Source: Bacteroidaceae bacterium (GTDB lineage Bacteria > Bacteroidota > Bacteroidia > Bacteroidales > Bacteroidaceae). Taken from it: a DNA stretch of 64,000 bases. Positions within the stretch are counted from its first letter, which is position 1. Each line of letters starts with the position of its first letter. This document shows positions 33,645-41,797 of the stretch, piece after piece. The translations under genes and the position numbers were made by a program. Location: positions 1-64,000 of the forward strand of contig JAFRQD010000011.1 of NCBI GenBank assembly GCA_017428785.1. Reading direction: 5' to 3'. The notes beneath the pieces were generated by a model that ran no database searches, had not been told where the DNA came from, and was given only the letters and a program-made list of their open reading frames with translations.

Positions 33645-34586
33645 TCAGAGCTCTACAGCGTCCCAGCCGTAGTCCTGATAGTACTTTACTTTCAGGTCGT
33701 GCTTCTGAACATACTGCTGCAGTTGCTCTATGCGAACGGCTTCACGAACGTCTTCGCTGGAGTGCATGTTCTGATAGATATCATAGTGGTCGGCAAAGAT
33801 GCGCTTGGCACTTGCTTCGTTGCCAGCGCCGTCTTCCGTCTGCTCGAAACGCGTCACTTGCAGTTCGCCAGCAGCCTTCGCGATATCAAAACAGCCGGAA
33901 TGATTGCCTCCGGAAACAGTCTTGAGCGTATCGCCCACAAGTTTGTAGTTAAACACCCAAAAGTCGCCCCAGACTCGAGCTTGCCCTGTGCCTTTCTCTT
34001 CGGCAGACACAATCATTAAGACAGGCACACAAAGGTCGCCTTGAGAATACTGCGAACCTATCTCCTTCACAAGATAATCGCTTATCGTTTGCCGCAAAGC
34101 CTCTTCCTTTCGCCAGATGGCAATGCTGTTGATGCAGTCCTGCTTGTGCCCGTCGAAGTCTGACATGAGCCACTTTCCCCCTACCTTTTCCATGTAAAGC
34201 TTGTGCTTTTCATTGTCCTCCTCAGGACAGAACGAACCGTCTTCCCACTTCTGTCGAACTGTAAGCAGAGCCACGGCATGTGTCTCATCCTGAACCACGA
34301 CTGTATCCACCGTGAAATCCGCTATCGTGCCGCCGTTGCCGGTAACAAAGTAATGGAGCCACTCGTGATCCATCGCCTCATGTTCGGGCAGGTTGAACAT
34401 CGTGTCGAGCACAGCATAGAAGTCCTCTGTCATGAAGTCTTTCGAGCGTTCTAGCAGCACATGGTCAGGAATGTACTGGCAAAGCTCATAGGCAATGGCG
34501 TTCAGGTCCTCGCTTTCTTTATGACAAGACGAGAGCGAAAGGCTGCAGACTAGGAGCGCAGCAAGGAAAAGGGATTTGAAGTTCAT
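33645..34586 (-). CDS. Lipoprotein of unknown function
   Basis: A 313-residue lipoprotein with signal MNFKSLFLAALLVCSLSLSSC and lipobox Cys 21. The rest is soluble, acidic and mixed alpha/beta; two repeated halves may exist (VTVVVQDETHAVALLTVRQKW and VWGDFWVFNYKLVGDTLKTV are similar strand patterns). I do not recognise a family. It follows the PorT-like gene with two bases between, so both are probably envelope proteins of one operon. Confidence 0.7.
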   Translation of the reverse strand: MNFKSLFLAALLVCSLSLSSCHKESEDLNAIAYELCQYIPDHVLLERSKDFMTEDFYAVLDTMFNLPEHEAMDHEWLHYFVTGNGGTIADFTVDTVVVQDETHAVALLTVRQKWEDGSFCPEEDNEKHKLYMEKVGGKWLMSDFDGHKQDCINSIAIWRKEEALRQTISDYLVKEIGSQYSQGDLCVPVLMIVSAEEKGTGQARVWGDFWVFNYKLVGDTLKTVSGGNHSGCFDIAKAAGELQVTRFEQTEDGAGNEASAKRIFADHYDIYQNMHSSEDVREAVRIEQLQQYVQKHDLKVKYYQDYGWDAVEL

Positions 34587-34588
34587 GG

Positions 34589-35305
34589 TTATTCGAAGTT
34601 AAATGTTAGGACTACCATCTTGCTATGACCGCCGTTGACCGCTCTTGTGTACTTCAACAAAGTGCCGTCGATGAGGTCGCTTCTGTCCTTATGGATGATG
34701 TCCATCAAGCCGAAGCAGAACTTAAGTTCAGGGATGAGCTTAAAGAAAGGCAAGTATATGTCGCAGCCCATTCCCACCTCGAGGTAGATGTCGAAAGGCT
34801 TCAGGCGCAGGGCATCGTGCTTGCGGGCAGTAAGATCGACCATCGGATTGACGCCTGCGATGAGGTAAGGACGGAAGTTATTATAGCGAGGAGCGGCGAA
34901 CTTCACATCTAAAGGAACTGAGATATAAGTGCTCTTGAACACCTGAGTGCTGTCTGCCCCACTCTTCTGCTCATGATAGACAGCATGTTTCTGACCGAAA
35001 TGTATGGTCGGAGAAAGGCGAAGCGAGAAGTATTTGTTCAGTTTGAGGGCTCCGAGCACACCCACCGTGAAGCCAGGCCCGTAGTTGTCTATCTCGGCAT
35101 ACCATTGCTCGCCTGTCTCCGGGTCAATGTATCCGTTGTTCTCCAACTCAATGTCTTGCAGGTGGAGGCCAAGCAGGAAGCCATAATGCAACTTCCGCTC
35201 ATCGATGTATGGGCGGTTCTGAACCTTGCGTTCCTGTGCCGAGAGACACATGACAACAGAAAGCAAGATGAGCGATACAAGGCTTCTATATATGTGTGTG
35301 CGCAT
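34589..35305 (-). CDS. PorT-family outer membrane beta-barrel protein
   Basis: A 238-residue outer membrane protein from ATG 35305, with signal MRTHIYRSLVSLILLSVVMC ending at SAQ. LHYGFLLGLHLQDIEL, GPGFTVGVLGALKLNKYFSLRLSPTIHFG and the final KMVVLTFNFE are typical of PorT-like proteins, which take part in type IX secretion in Bacteroidetes. The 270-residue reading from 35401 would bury the signal peptide. It leads the lipoprotein gene and is divergent from ferredoxin. Confidence 0.75.
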   Translation of the reverse strand: MRTHIYRSLVSLILLSVVMCLSAQERKVQNRPYIDERKLHYGFLLGLHLQDIELENNGYIDPETGEQWYAEIDNYGPGFTVGVLGALKLNKYFSLRLSPTIHFGQKHAVYHEQKSGADSTQVFKSTYISVPLDVKFAAPRYNNFRPYLIAGVNPMVDLTARKHDALRLKPFDIYLEVGMGCDIYLPFFKLIPELKFCFGLMDIIHKDRSDLIDGTLLKYTRAVNGGHSKMVVLTFNFE

Positions 35306-35411
35306 CGTAATAATAACGTAATCATGCCTCTTTTTATTGCTTAAATCATTGTTTTTGGTGATAAACGATAAAAAAGTCTGTCTTTTATGCACCACTATCA
35401 CTAAAAATAAT

Positions 35412-35419
35412 TATCTTTG
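35412..35419 (+). promoter_or_regulatory. Predicted -7 element of the ferredoxin gene
   Basis: TATCTTTG is an exact TAnnTTTG match, 46 bases before the ferredoxin ATG. No clear -33 TTG is present. Confidence 0.5.
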
Positions 35420-35465
35420 CAACCGAAAACAACCAAAATAGTAACTATAAAAGTAATTTAAGACT

Positions 35466-35630
35466 ATGGCTTACGTAATTAGTGATGATTGTGTTGCTTG
35501 CGGCACATGTATCGACGAATGCCCCGTTGGAGCAATCTCTGAAGGCGAAAAGTACTCAATTGACCCTGAACAGTGCACTGAGTGCGGCACCTGCGCTGAT
35601 GCATGTCCCAGCGGTGCTATCTCTCTCTAA
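35466..35630 (+). CDS. 2[4Fe-4S] ferredoxin
   Basis: A 54-residue clostridial-type ferredoxin, starting MAYVISDDCVACGTC. Two CxxCxxCxxxCP motifs (about Cys 9-19 and 37-47) each hold a [4Fe-4S] cluster. It is a soluble low-potential electron carrier, probably for pyruvate:ferredoxin oxidoreductase or similar anaerobic enzymes. It stands alone with its own promoter and a strong terminator. Confidence 0.95.
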   Translation: MAYVISDDCVACGTCIDECPVGAISEGEKYSIDPEQCTECGTCADACPSGAISL

Positions 35631-35649
35631 AGAGAATCACACCAATACC

Positions 35650-35680
35650 AAAAAGCCTCTCCAAGCGGAGGGGCTTTTTG
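35650..35680. terminator. Bidirectional terminator after ferredoxin
   Basis: AAAAAGCCTCTCC and GGAGGGGCTTTTT form a long stem around an AAGC loop, A-rich on one side and T-rich on the other. It ends one base before the 5'-nucleotidase stop on the other strand. Confidence 0.85.
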
Positions 35681-35681
35681 T

Positions 35682-36548
35682 TTATTCCTTTCGGAAGCCG
35701 GTCTTTACCTCGACGGTCCCTAAGAAGAGGGCATTCTTGCCTTGATGGTCCACCAGGACTTCGTGGCCTTTCTTGTCCTTAAGATACCGAGGCGCATCGA
35801 AGTAAGTGTGCGAGTGGCCGCCTAAGACGATGTCAAGACCAGTCGTGCCCGCAATGAAGTCGGGGTCCATATCGGGCTTCTCGCCCCATCCAAGATGGCT
35901 GAGGCAGACCACGACATCGCAGTTCTCCTCATTTCTCAGACGGTCGATGATGGGTTGAGCCGCTTTGGCTGGCTTCGTGTAGCTCATGCCTTCGAAGTTC
36001 TTCGCTGTAATCAGGCCTTGAGGCTGCGGGCAGACACCTAAGATGCCTACGCGTACGCCTGCACGTTCCACTATAATATATGGTTTGACCAGGCCTTCGC
36101 ATGGAGTGCCGGTAAAGTCGTAGTTGCAGCAGACGAAAGGGAACTCCGCCATTCGTATCAGGCGAGCCAGGTTCTCGAGGCCGAAGTCGAACTCATGATT
36201 GCCGATAGTGCAGGCATCATAATGCATGAGGTTCATCAGCTTGACCTCAACCTCGCCTTGATAGAGATTGTAATAAACGGAGCCCTGACTGAAGTCGCCA
36301 CAATCGAGCAGGAGCATGTCTTGGGGATGTTCCTTACGCATTTGTTCGAGGAGAACCACGCGTCGCAAGTAGCCGGCCTTGTTGGCCTGGGTCGAGTCCT
36401 TGTAGTTCGGCGAAATAGGCTCAATGCAAGAATGTGTATCGCTGGTGTGGACGATGAAGAGCGAGCCCTCTGGAGAAGCCCCGAACCCCATTATGGGGAG
36501 AAGGACGACGGCAAGGAGCAACAATGATTTAACGCTGACTGTTTTCAT
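35682..36548 (-). CDS. 5'-nucleotidase-type metallophosphatase domain protein, exported
   Basis: A 288-residue protein holding only the metallophosphatase half of a UshA-like 5'-nucleotidase. A signal peptide (MKTVSVKSLLLLAVVLLPIMGFG) precedes the metal motifs: HTSDTHS, LLDCGDFSQG, IGNHEFDFG, CLSHLGWG and GGHSHT. The nucleotide-binding C-terminal domain is absent here but is encoded by the gene just upstream, so the two probably act together in the periplasm. Confidence 0.88.
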   Translation of the reverse strand: MKTVSVKSLLLLAVVLLPIMGFGASPEGSLFIVHTSDTHSCIEPISPNYKDSTQANKAGYLRRVVLLEQMRKEHPQDMLLLDCGDFSQGSVYYNLYQGEVEVKLMNLMHYDACTIGNHEFDFGLENLARLIRMAEFPFVCCNYDFTGTPCEGLVKPYIIVERAGVRVGILGVCPQPQGLITAKNFEGMSYTKPAKAAQPIIDRLRNEENCDVVVCLSHLGWGEKPDMDPDFIAGTTGLDIVLGGHSHTYFDAPRYLKDKKGHEVLVDHQGKNALFLGTVEVKTGFRKE

Positions 36549-36591
36549 TTTACTTATTCTTTTGTTCCCCCGGAAGGGGGTTGAGAAGTCT

Positions 36592-37332
36592 TTACTTCAC
36601 TACGATTCTACCTTCTATCTTACTGTTTATCACTCTGTGTTTCAGCACATATTCCATCATGACATCGCGAGCGAGGAAGCCTATATCGTGGCGCTTCACG
36701 GCTTTCTTCAGGGCATACATCTTGTCGTTGCCTTCTGCGAGGTAGTCAATGGTGGCGACTGTGTAGATGCGATGCGGGTCGATAGCCTTTCCGTCGATGG
36801 TGCAGGAGAGCAACTCGCCGTTTTCCGTGATTTCCATCCGTACGCTGCTGCTTACGCCTTCGCCTTTGACGGCGGCAATGTTCCGCATCAGTTCGAGCAA
36901 GTCCGAGCCTTTCATTTCGAGCACGACGAGCGAGTTTTCGAAAGGCGAGATGAGCATGATGTCGCCTCTTCTGACGATGCCTTCGGGCATATTGTTGCGC
37001 AAGCCGCCAACATTGATGAGCCCCATGTCGGCAGGCTTCAAGCCAGTTGCTGTTCCGCCCTCAATCATCACATCTGCCGCCCAGTTTCCCAGCAGACTTT
37101 CAGGCCTTCCTGCCGACATCGCCACACGGCTCAAACCGAGTGGCGGAGCCATGATGCTATCCACTTTCGCCTTGTAGGGAGCCACAATGGCAGCAGCCTC
37201 TTGTGAGGGCGTCGCATCCAATGCCGAAGTCACCTCCACGCGTTCCCAACAAAAGGAGCGCACCTTATAATCCTGCGCCTGCAAGCCCATCAGGGGCAAG
37301 GCAAGCAGTAATAAACATGTTTTCCTCATCAT
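36592..37332 (-). CDS. 5'-nucleotidase C-terminal domain protein, exported
   Basis: The complementary half of the split 5'-nucleotidase: 246 residues with signal MRKTCLLLLALPLMGLQAQ (an adjacent ATG gives MM). ESLLGNWAADVMIE, INVGGLRNNMPEG, ENSLVVLEMKGSDLLEL and YTVATIDYLAEGNDKM are the usual substrate-binding motifs. It lies 43 bases upstream of the metallophosphatase gene on the same strand. I chose the start next to the hydrophobic signal; frames further upstream run through a repeat array. Confidence 0.88.
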   Translation of the reverse strand: MMRKTCLLLLALPLMGLQAQDYKVRSFCWERVEVTSALDATPSQEAAAIVAPYKAKVDSIMAPPLGLSRVAMSAGRPESLLGNWAADVMIEGGTATGLKPADMGLINVGGLRNNMPEGIVRRGDIMLISPFENSLVVLEMKGSDLLELMRNIAAVKGEGVSSSVRMEITENGELLSCTIDGKAIDPHRIYTVATIDYLAEGNDKMYALKKAVKRHDIGFLARDVMMEYVLKHRVINSKIEGRIVVK

Positions 37333-37390
37333 GTTTTCAATCATTTCATGCCTCTCCAATGACTTCCGCCTGTTCAATCCCTTTGTCTGA

Positions 37391-37570
37391 AAGCCTGCGT
37401 CGCCAGACTCAACATGGTTAGTTCGTTGCTGCATCATGATAAATCAATTGCTGCATCATGAACAATCAATTGCTGCATCATGATAAATCAACGAACGTCG
37501 CCTGCGATGTTTTGCATCCACGCCTGCGAAGTTTTGCAACCAAGCCTGCGATGTTTTGCATCTATCCATG
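37391..37570. repeat. Double 22-bp repeat array (locus 9) with two different units
   Basis: First block: TTGCTGCATCATGA at 37426, 37448 and 37470. Second block: CCTGCGATGTTTTGCATCC-like units at 37501, 37523 and 37545. Both have a 22-bp period, yet the units are unrelated to each other. A further CCTGCGTCG lies at 37393. It lies between divergent genes (split nucleotidase and rplS) rather than behind a gene end. Confidence 0.88.
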
Positions 37571-37731
37571 CTGAAATGGGCAGGTGTGCAAAGGGTGTTG
37601 CAGGGCGTCATTTGGAGAAATATCTTGTTTGTTTGGTCTTAATTTCAATGTTTTGATGCACAAAAGTACGAAAAAACACAGAAAAAATCAAAACTTTCAA
37701 CTCTAAACTTTCAACTTTCAACTTTTTATCG

Positions 37732-37830
37732 TACCTTTGCACCCGCTTTCCCGTAGGTCGCTGGCAGGAAAAGAGAGACCTGTTATGCCTATGTGTGATC
37801 GACAAAACAATTTTATAACAAAAAAGCATT
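37732..37830 (+). promoter_or_regulatory. rplS promoter and leader
   Basis: TACCTTTG (37732-37739) is an exact -7 match. The leader of about 85 bases holds a hairpin, AGGTC (37755-37759) with GACCT (37777-37781), before an A-rich stretch next to the ATG. A ribosomal-protein autoregulation site is possible; the structure alone is not enough to say. Confidence 0.5.
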
Positions 37831-38199
37831 ATGGCTGATTTAATCAAAATTGCTGAAGAAGCATTTGCAACAGGCAAGTCTCATCCCTCATTCAAGGCTG
37901 GTGACACCATCACCGTTGCATACAAAATTGTCGAAGGTAACAAGGAGCGCATCCAGCTCTATCGTGGCGTATGCATCAAGATTTGCGGTCACGGAGACAA
38001 CAAGCGCTTCACAGTTCGCAAGATGTCAGGCACCGTGGGTGTAGAGCGTATCTTCCCCATCAGCAGCCCCAACATCGACAGTATCCAGGTGAACAAGGTC
38101 GGTAAGGTTCGTCGCGCTAAGCTCTACTACCTCCGCAACCTCACCGGTAAGAAGGCTCGCATCGCCGAGAAGCGCGTCGCTGCGCAGAAGGAGGACTAA
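37831..38199 (+). CDS. rplS: 50S ribosomal protein L19
   Basis: A 122-residue L19. [29 protein letters not shown] and [26 protein letters not shown] are signature segments, ending in [19 protein letters not shown]. It binds 23S rRNA at the 30S/50S interface. It is transcribed alone between its promoter and a strong terminator. Confidence 0.98.
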   Translation: MADLIKIAEEAFATGKSHPSFKAGDTITVAYKIVEGNKERIQLYRGVCIKICGHGDNKRFTVRKMSGTVGVERIFPISSPNIDSIQVNKVGKVRRAKLYYLRNLTGKKARIAEKRVAAQKED

Positions 38200-38220
38200 T
38201 CCCCCTACCCTCTTACAAAT

Positions 38221-38257
38221 AAAAAGCACTCAGCCACAACCGGTTGAGTGCTTTTTG
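38221..38257 (+). terminator. Rho-independent terminator after rplS
   Basis: AAAAAGCACTCA (38221-38232) pairs with TGAGTGCTTTTT (38245-38256), a 12-bp stem ending in a T run. Confidence 0.9.
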
Positions 38258-38273
38258 TATGGTGATGTCCTGT

Positions 38274-38444
38274 TCAGTCAATATCCGCGACATGTTGCTC
38301 GGCCGTCTCCTCGATGGCCTTATCGTGGCCGGTCAATGCGGCAAAGGGAGCGAACTGGGCAGCTCGCTGAAGCATCGACATTTGCGGATGCTTCTTGGAA
38401 ACATGGTGAGGAAGGTTGATGATGTCTTCGTAAGCTTCAATCAT
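38274..38444 (-). CDS. YolD-like small companion of Y-family polymerase
   Basis: A 56-residue protein from ATG 38444. YEDIINLPHHVSKKHPQMS followed by RAAQFAPFAALTGHDKAIEE is the conserved core of small proteins commonly found beside UmuC-like polymerases in Firmicutes and some Bacteroidetes. It lies 37 bases after the polymerase gene on the same strand, the usual arrangement. Biochemical role is unknown; a UmuD-like accessory is often assumed. Confidence 0.75.
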   Translation of the reverse strand: MIEAYEDIINLPHHVSKKHPQMSMLQRAAQFAPFAALTGHDKAIEETAEQHVADID

Positions 38445-38481
38445 AGGCGATAACTCTAAACTCTTAACTCTAAACTCTGAA

Positions 38482-39906
38482 CTAAGCCTTATGCCCTCCG
38501 ATCTGTTTGTTGCGTTCCTTGGCAGTCGCACCTTCCGCATAACTTGTGCCTTTCAGGATGGCATTCTTGCCGAAACGCTGCTTTATCTTGATGACAGCTT
38601 CCTGCATTCTGCGCTCTTTTGCCCGCTCATTCTGCTTGGTCTGCCTCGCTTTCTCGAGCGACTCATAATCCGTAAAAAGGTCGAGCTGCTTGGGGCTGTT
38701 GTCCGTAGGCTGTAGGATGTTGTCCTCCCTGACGATTCTATTTGCCCCGATGTTCAAGCGGCGAATGAGAAGATTCCTGTTAACTATCCTGTCATACAGG
38801 CACATAACCGCATCGATTATCTCTTTGCTGGAGGAGCTGTGGCTGGCCAGATTGGCCGTTCCGTGCGCATGTTTTGGCACAGGCCGGCCGTAGTAATCGA
38901 GCACTATCTCGCCCTGGTAGAGCGACGCGATTTCCGGTCTTGTCAGGCTCTCCCTGTCGTAGCTGACAGTCAGGACAAGCTGATTGGTCAACAGTCGCTT
39001 CTCCACAAGTTCGAGGCTAATGGCATCCGCCATCTCCATCACAACATTCCGAGCCATTTCGAAAGTATAAGGTTCCGAAAGCACTTGCCCGCTGCTCATC
39101 GAATTGGTCTCGGGGCGATAGGCTTTGACGAGGTCGATGGTGCAAGGCTCCCAGCCCCAAGCATGGTCTATCAACAGTTCGGCATTCACCCCAAAGAGCT
39201 TGTAGAGCAAATCCTCGTTGTCAACCGACTGCCTGGCCACTTTGCCCATTGTGTCGAGCCCGTATTGCGAGAGCCTCTCTGCTATGCCTCGACCCACACG
39301 CCAGAAGTCCGTGAGGGGCCGATGATCCCAGAGCGTCTGCCGATACGACATCTCGTCCAGCTCGGCAATGCGTACGCCGTCCTTGTCCGCAGGCATCTTC
39401 TTCGCCACTATGTCCATCGCGACTTTGGCAAGATACATGTTCGTGCCGATGCCCGCCGTTGCCGTTATGCCCGTCTGTTTCAGCACATCCCGAATCATCG
39501 TGATGGCCAACTCGTGTGCCGTCTGCTTGTAGGTTGCCAGATAATCCGTGACATCCATGAAGACCTCATCAATACTATAAACATGGATGTCTTCAGGAGC
39601 GACGTATTTCAGGTAGATATCATAGATCTTGCAACTCACCTCGATGTACTTCGCCATTCGCGGTTTGGCAATGATGAAGTCGGTGCCTCGAGCCTTCTGA
39701 AGCACCTCGAAAAGTCTTGGCCTACCAGGTATTCCCAGTTTCTTCAAGGCTGGAGAGACGGCGAGGCAAATGGTCTTCTCCGTCCTGCTTTCGTCTGCCA
39801 CCACAAGTCTCGCGCTGAGTGGATCGAGGCCTCGTTCCACGCACTCCACACTCGCGTAGAATGACTTGAGGTCGATAGCAATGTATGTGCGATTCTTGCT
39901 GGTCAT
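38482..39906 (-). CDS. Y-family DNA polymerase (UmuC/DinB-like)
   Basis: A translesion polymerase of 474 residues from ATG 39906. The palm begins TYIAIDLKSFYASVECVERG (first metal Asp), with VYSIDEVFMDVTDYL holding the second acidic pair and GIGTNMYLAKVAMD the fingers. A helix-hairpin-helix and little-finger domain follow; QLDLFTDYES near the end resembles a beta-clamp-binding motif. A strongly charged tail follows it. It is co-transcribed with the AlkZ-related gene (20 bases upstream) and the small YolD-like gene. Confidence 0.92.
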   Translation of the reverse strand: MTSKNRTYIAIDLKSFYASVECVERGLDPLSARLVVADESRTEKTICLAVSPALKKLGIPGRPRLFEVLQKARGTDFIIAKPRMAKYIEVSCKIYDIYLKYVAPEDIHVYSIDEVFMDVTDYLATYKQTAHELAITMIRDVLKQTGITATAGIGTNMYLAKVAMDIVAKKMPADKDGVRIAELDEMSYRQTLWDHRPLTDFWRVGRGIAERLSQYGLDTMGKVARQSVDNEDLLYKLFGVNAELLIDHAWGWEPCTIDLVKAYRPETNSMSSGQVLSEPYTFEMARNVVMEMADAISLELVEKRLLTNQLVLTVSYDRESLTRPEIASLYQGEIVLDYYGRPVPKHAHGTANLASHSSSSKEIIDAVMCLYDRIVNRNLLIRRLNIGANRIVREDNILQPTDNSPKQLDLFTDYESLEKARQTKQNERAKERRMQEAVIKIKQRFGKNAILKGTSYAEGATAKERNKQIGGHKA

Positions 39907-39926
39907 CTGCTCAAGCAAGCCCTTTG

Positions 39927-40598
39927 TTATCCTACAAGTCGGAGTATTTCCTTCTCTGTTGCAGAAGGCAGAATCTTGCGGAACTGCCCGACGAGTCGCT
40001 CGAAAGAGGCTTCCGCAGAACGATTGCACCTACAGGCTTCCTTGCCATAAAGCGCTTCGGGAGTGTTCAGCAGAGACCAGCCCCAGCCATATTCCTTGCC
40101 GTGCTTGTCCCGAGGATACACAAAGTCTTCGGTGACGATGTAGGTTGCCATCTGAAGTTTGGTGACGTAGCCGTCGAACTTCGACCGCATGCCTTTCCCG
40201 TTAAAGCCGCATGCCGACCTCAACTCTCTGGTTATCAAGCTGCCAGTCATCCTTAGAGTATCGAGGATGGTGCCTTCTATGGAATCGCTTTCTGGAAGGG
40301 GGAACTTGCTGCGACGGTAGTTGCAGAAGTCGGGCCACCATGCTTTGCTGATGAAGCCAGCCTTCTTGTTGAAGAACTTTCCGTAGAGGCAGGGCATATC
40401 GGTCACTATCTGACCTTTCCACTTCCAAAGGGGCCAGTCCCAACCTCCATCGGAAAAAACCACATAGCGGCAGTCCTCATCGACAATCTCTTCTGCCGAA
40501 AAGCCATAGATACCGCTGTCGAGCAAAGGCAGGAAGCCTATCTCGTCGATAAGTGTCATCAGCTCTGCTGCAGAGCCAATGCTGGGAAATCTACTCAT
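39927..40598 (-). CDS. AlkZ-related winged-helix protein
   Basis: A 223-residue protein that resembles the short AlkZ-related family: WPLWKWKGQIVTDMPCLYGKFF, then KKAGFISKAWWPDFCNYRR, and a winged-helix region around TGSLITRELRSACGF. AlkZ proper unhooks DNA crosslinks and excises alkylated bases; activity for this short form is inference. Its place directly upstream of a translesion polymerase supports a role in handling damaged DNA. Confidence 0.6.
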   Translation of the reverse strand: MSRFPSIGSAAELMTLIDEIGFLPLLDSGIYGFSAEEIVDEDCRYVVFSDGGWDWPLWKWKGQIVTDMPCLYGKFFNKKAGFISKAWWPDFCNYRRSKFPLPESDSIEGTILDTLRMTGSLITRELRSACGFNGKGMRSKFDGYVTKLQMATYIVTEDFVYPRDKHGKEYGWGWSLLNTPEALYGKEACRCNRSAEASFERLVGQFRKILPSATEKEILRLVG

Positions 40599-40612
40599 TA
40601 TCCGAGTAGAGG

Positions 40613-40771
40613 TTACTCAGCGGCAAACTGGTCTTTGCCAACACCGCACAGAGGGCATTCAAAGTCTTCGGGGACTTCTTCCCAAGGTGTGCCGGGAGCT
40701 ATGCCCTTTTCGGGTACTCCAACTTCGGGATCATACTCCCAACCGCATACTTCACAAACATACTTTGCCAT
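40613..40771 (-). CDS. Rubredoxin
   Basis: A 52-residue one-iron electron carrier. [19 protein letters not shown] and [13 protein letters not shown] supply the two CxxCG pairs (Cys 6, 9, 39, 42). In anaerobes it passes electrons to oxygen or peroxide reductases. It has its own strong promoter and leads the AlkZ-related/polymerase group (14 bases to the next start), so oxidative stress may link them. Confidence 0.96.
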   Translation of the reverse strand: MAKYVCEVCGWEYDPEVGVPEKGIAPGTPWEEVPEDFECPLCGVGKDQFAAE

Positions 40772-40818
40772 AACTTTTCAAGTTTAGAGGGTTAATAATC
40801 AAAGTCGAAATTACTCTG

Positions 40819-40849
40819 CAAAGATAGGGAATTTTCTCATACCGCACAA
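40819..40849 (-). promoter_or_regulatory. Strong predicted promoter of the rubredoxin/repair operon
   Basis: On the minus strand TTG (40847-40849), 20 bases, TATCTTTG (40819-40826): an ideal match to the Bacteroidetes consensus, 47 bases before the rubredoxin ATG. Confidence 0.75.
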
Positions 40850-40883
40850 GTTCCTTTGCCATAAAAAAACTTAAAATGGAAAA

Positions 40884-40996
40884 CGCCCCATGAGGGCATT
40901 AAAAACGCCGCGTGCGGAAATAGCCATCGCCGCACGCGGAAATGGGCAACGCCGCACGCGGAATTTGCCATCGCCGCACGCGGCGTTTTATGCTTC
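40884..40996. repeat. GC-rich tandem 22-bp repeat array (locus 10), bounded by an inverted repeat
   Basis: Units start at 40884, 40906, 40928, 40950 and 40972, exactly 22 bp apart. The core is CGCCGCACGCGG or CGCCGCGTGCGG (first unit CGCCCCATGAGGG), followed by AAATGGGCAA- or AATTTGCCAT-type linkers. The first full and last units form a perfect 16-bp inverted repeat (40902-40917 with 40974-40989). It lies 18 bases from the trmB stop. Confidence 0.92.
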
Positions 40997-41013
40997 TGCT
41001 AAGGAACTGAGAA

Positions 41014-41796
41014 TCAGGCGTGTTTCTCGCAGCCACTTCTCTTCTCGCGGCTGTAGGAACGATACTCGTCGAGCGGTATCTCGACTTCGGGTTCAACGAG
41101 TGGTGCGCCTTGCGGCAAACGGAAACAAAGGTACTTGATGTCGATGCCGCGAGCTCGCCACATGCTTTCGTAATAGGTTTGGATGGAAGAGGCTGCACCC
41201 TCTAAATCTCCCCCTAAAGAGGAAACCTTATCATCTTTGTAGAGGTTCCTCGTCTTGACAATAGGCTCTATTCGGTTTGTCTTGAGCATCTCCTCGGTAT
41301 AAGTGAATAGGAAGTTGGAGTCTGTCTTGAGGTGAATGAGGCCTCCGTCCTGAAGGAACTGCCTGTAACGCTCCATAAAATAAGTGCTTGTGAGGCGCTT
41401 CGTCACCTTCTTCATCTGTGGGTCGGAGAAGGTGAGCCATATCTCGCTGACCTCGTCAGGAGCGAAGAAACGCTGGATGAACTCGATGTTCGTACGAAGG
41501 AAGCCGACGTTCTTCATGCCCGTCTGCAACGCCTCCTTTGCTCCCGTCCACATGCGAGCGCCCTTGATGTCAACGCCGATAAAGTTCTTGTCGGGCGTCT
41601 GCTTCCCAAGCCCCACGGTATATTCGCCCCGACCGCAGCCAAGTTCAAGCACGATGGGGTTCCCGTTGTGGAAGAAGTCCTCGTGCCAACGGCCGCGAAG
41701 CGGGAACTCCTCTTGCATGTGGGCAGCCATCGGGCACTCCACCACAAGCGGGTTCTCGGCCATCTCAGCAAATTTGGCAAGCTTTCCTTTGCTCAT
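41014..41796 (-). CDS. trmB: tRNA (guanine-N7-)-methyltransferase
   Basis: It methylates G46 of tRNA with S-adenosylmethionine. [15 protein letters not shown] is the cofactor site, [11 protein letters not shown] the next motif, and [13 protein letters not shown] the TrmB signature (PDPxxKxxH type; here SDPQMKKV). 260 residues from ATG 41796, following the coiled-coil gene by one base. Residues about 190-200 (SSLGGDLEG) are encoded by a GGGGAGATTTAGAGGG repeat of the kind found between genes, and look like an insertion before SIQTYYE. Confidence 0.92.
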   Translation of the reverse strand: MSKGKLAKFAEMAENPLVVECPMAAHMQEEFPLRGRWHEDFFHNGNPIVLELGCGRGEYTVGLGKQTPDKNFIGVDIKGARMWTGAKEALQTGMKNVGFLRTNIEFIQRFFAPDEVSEIWLTFSDPQMKKVTKRLTSTYFMERYRQFLQDGGLIHLKTDSNFLFTYTEEMLKTNRIEPIVKTRNLYKDDKVSSLGGDLEGAASSIQTYYESMWRARGIDIKYLCFRLPQGAPLVEPEVEIPLDEYRSYSREKRSGCEKHA

Positions 41797-41797
41797 T

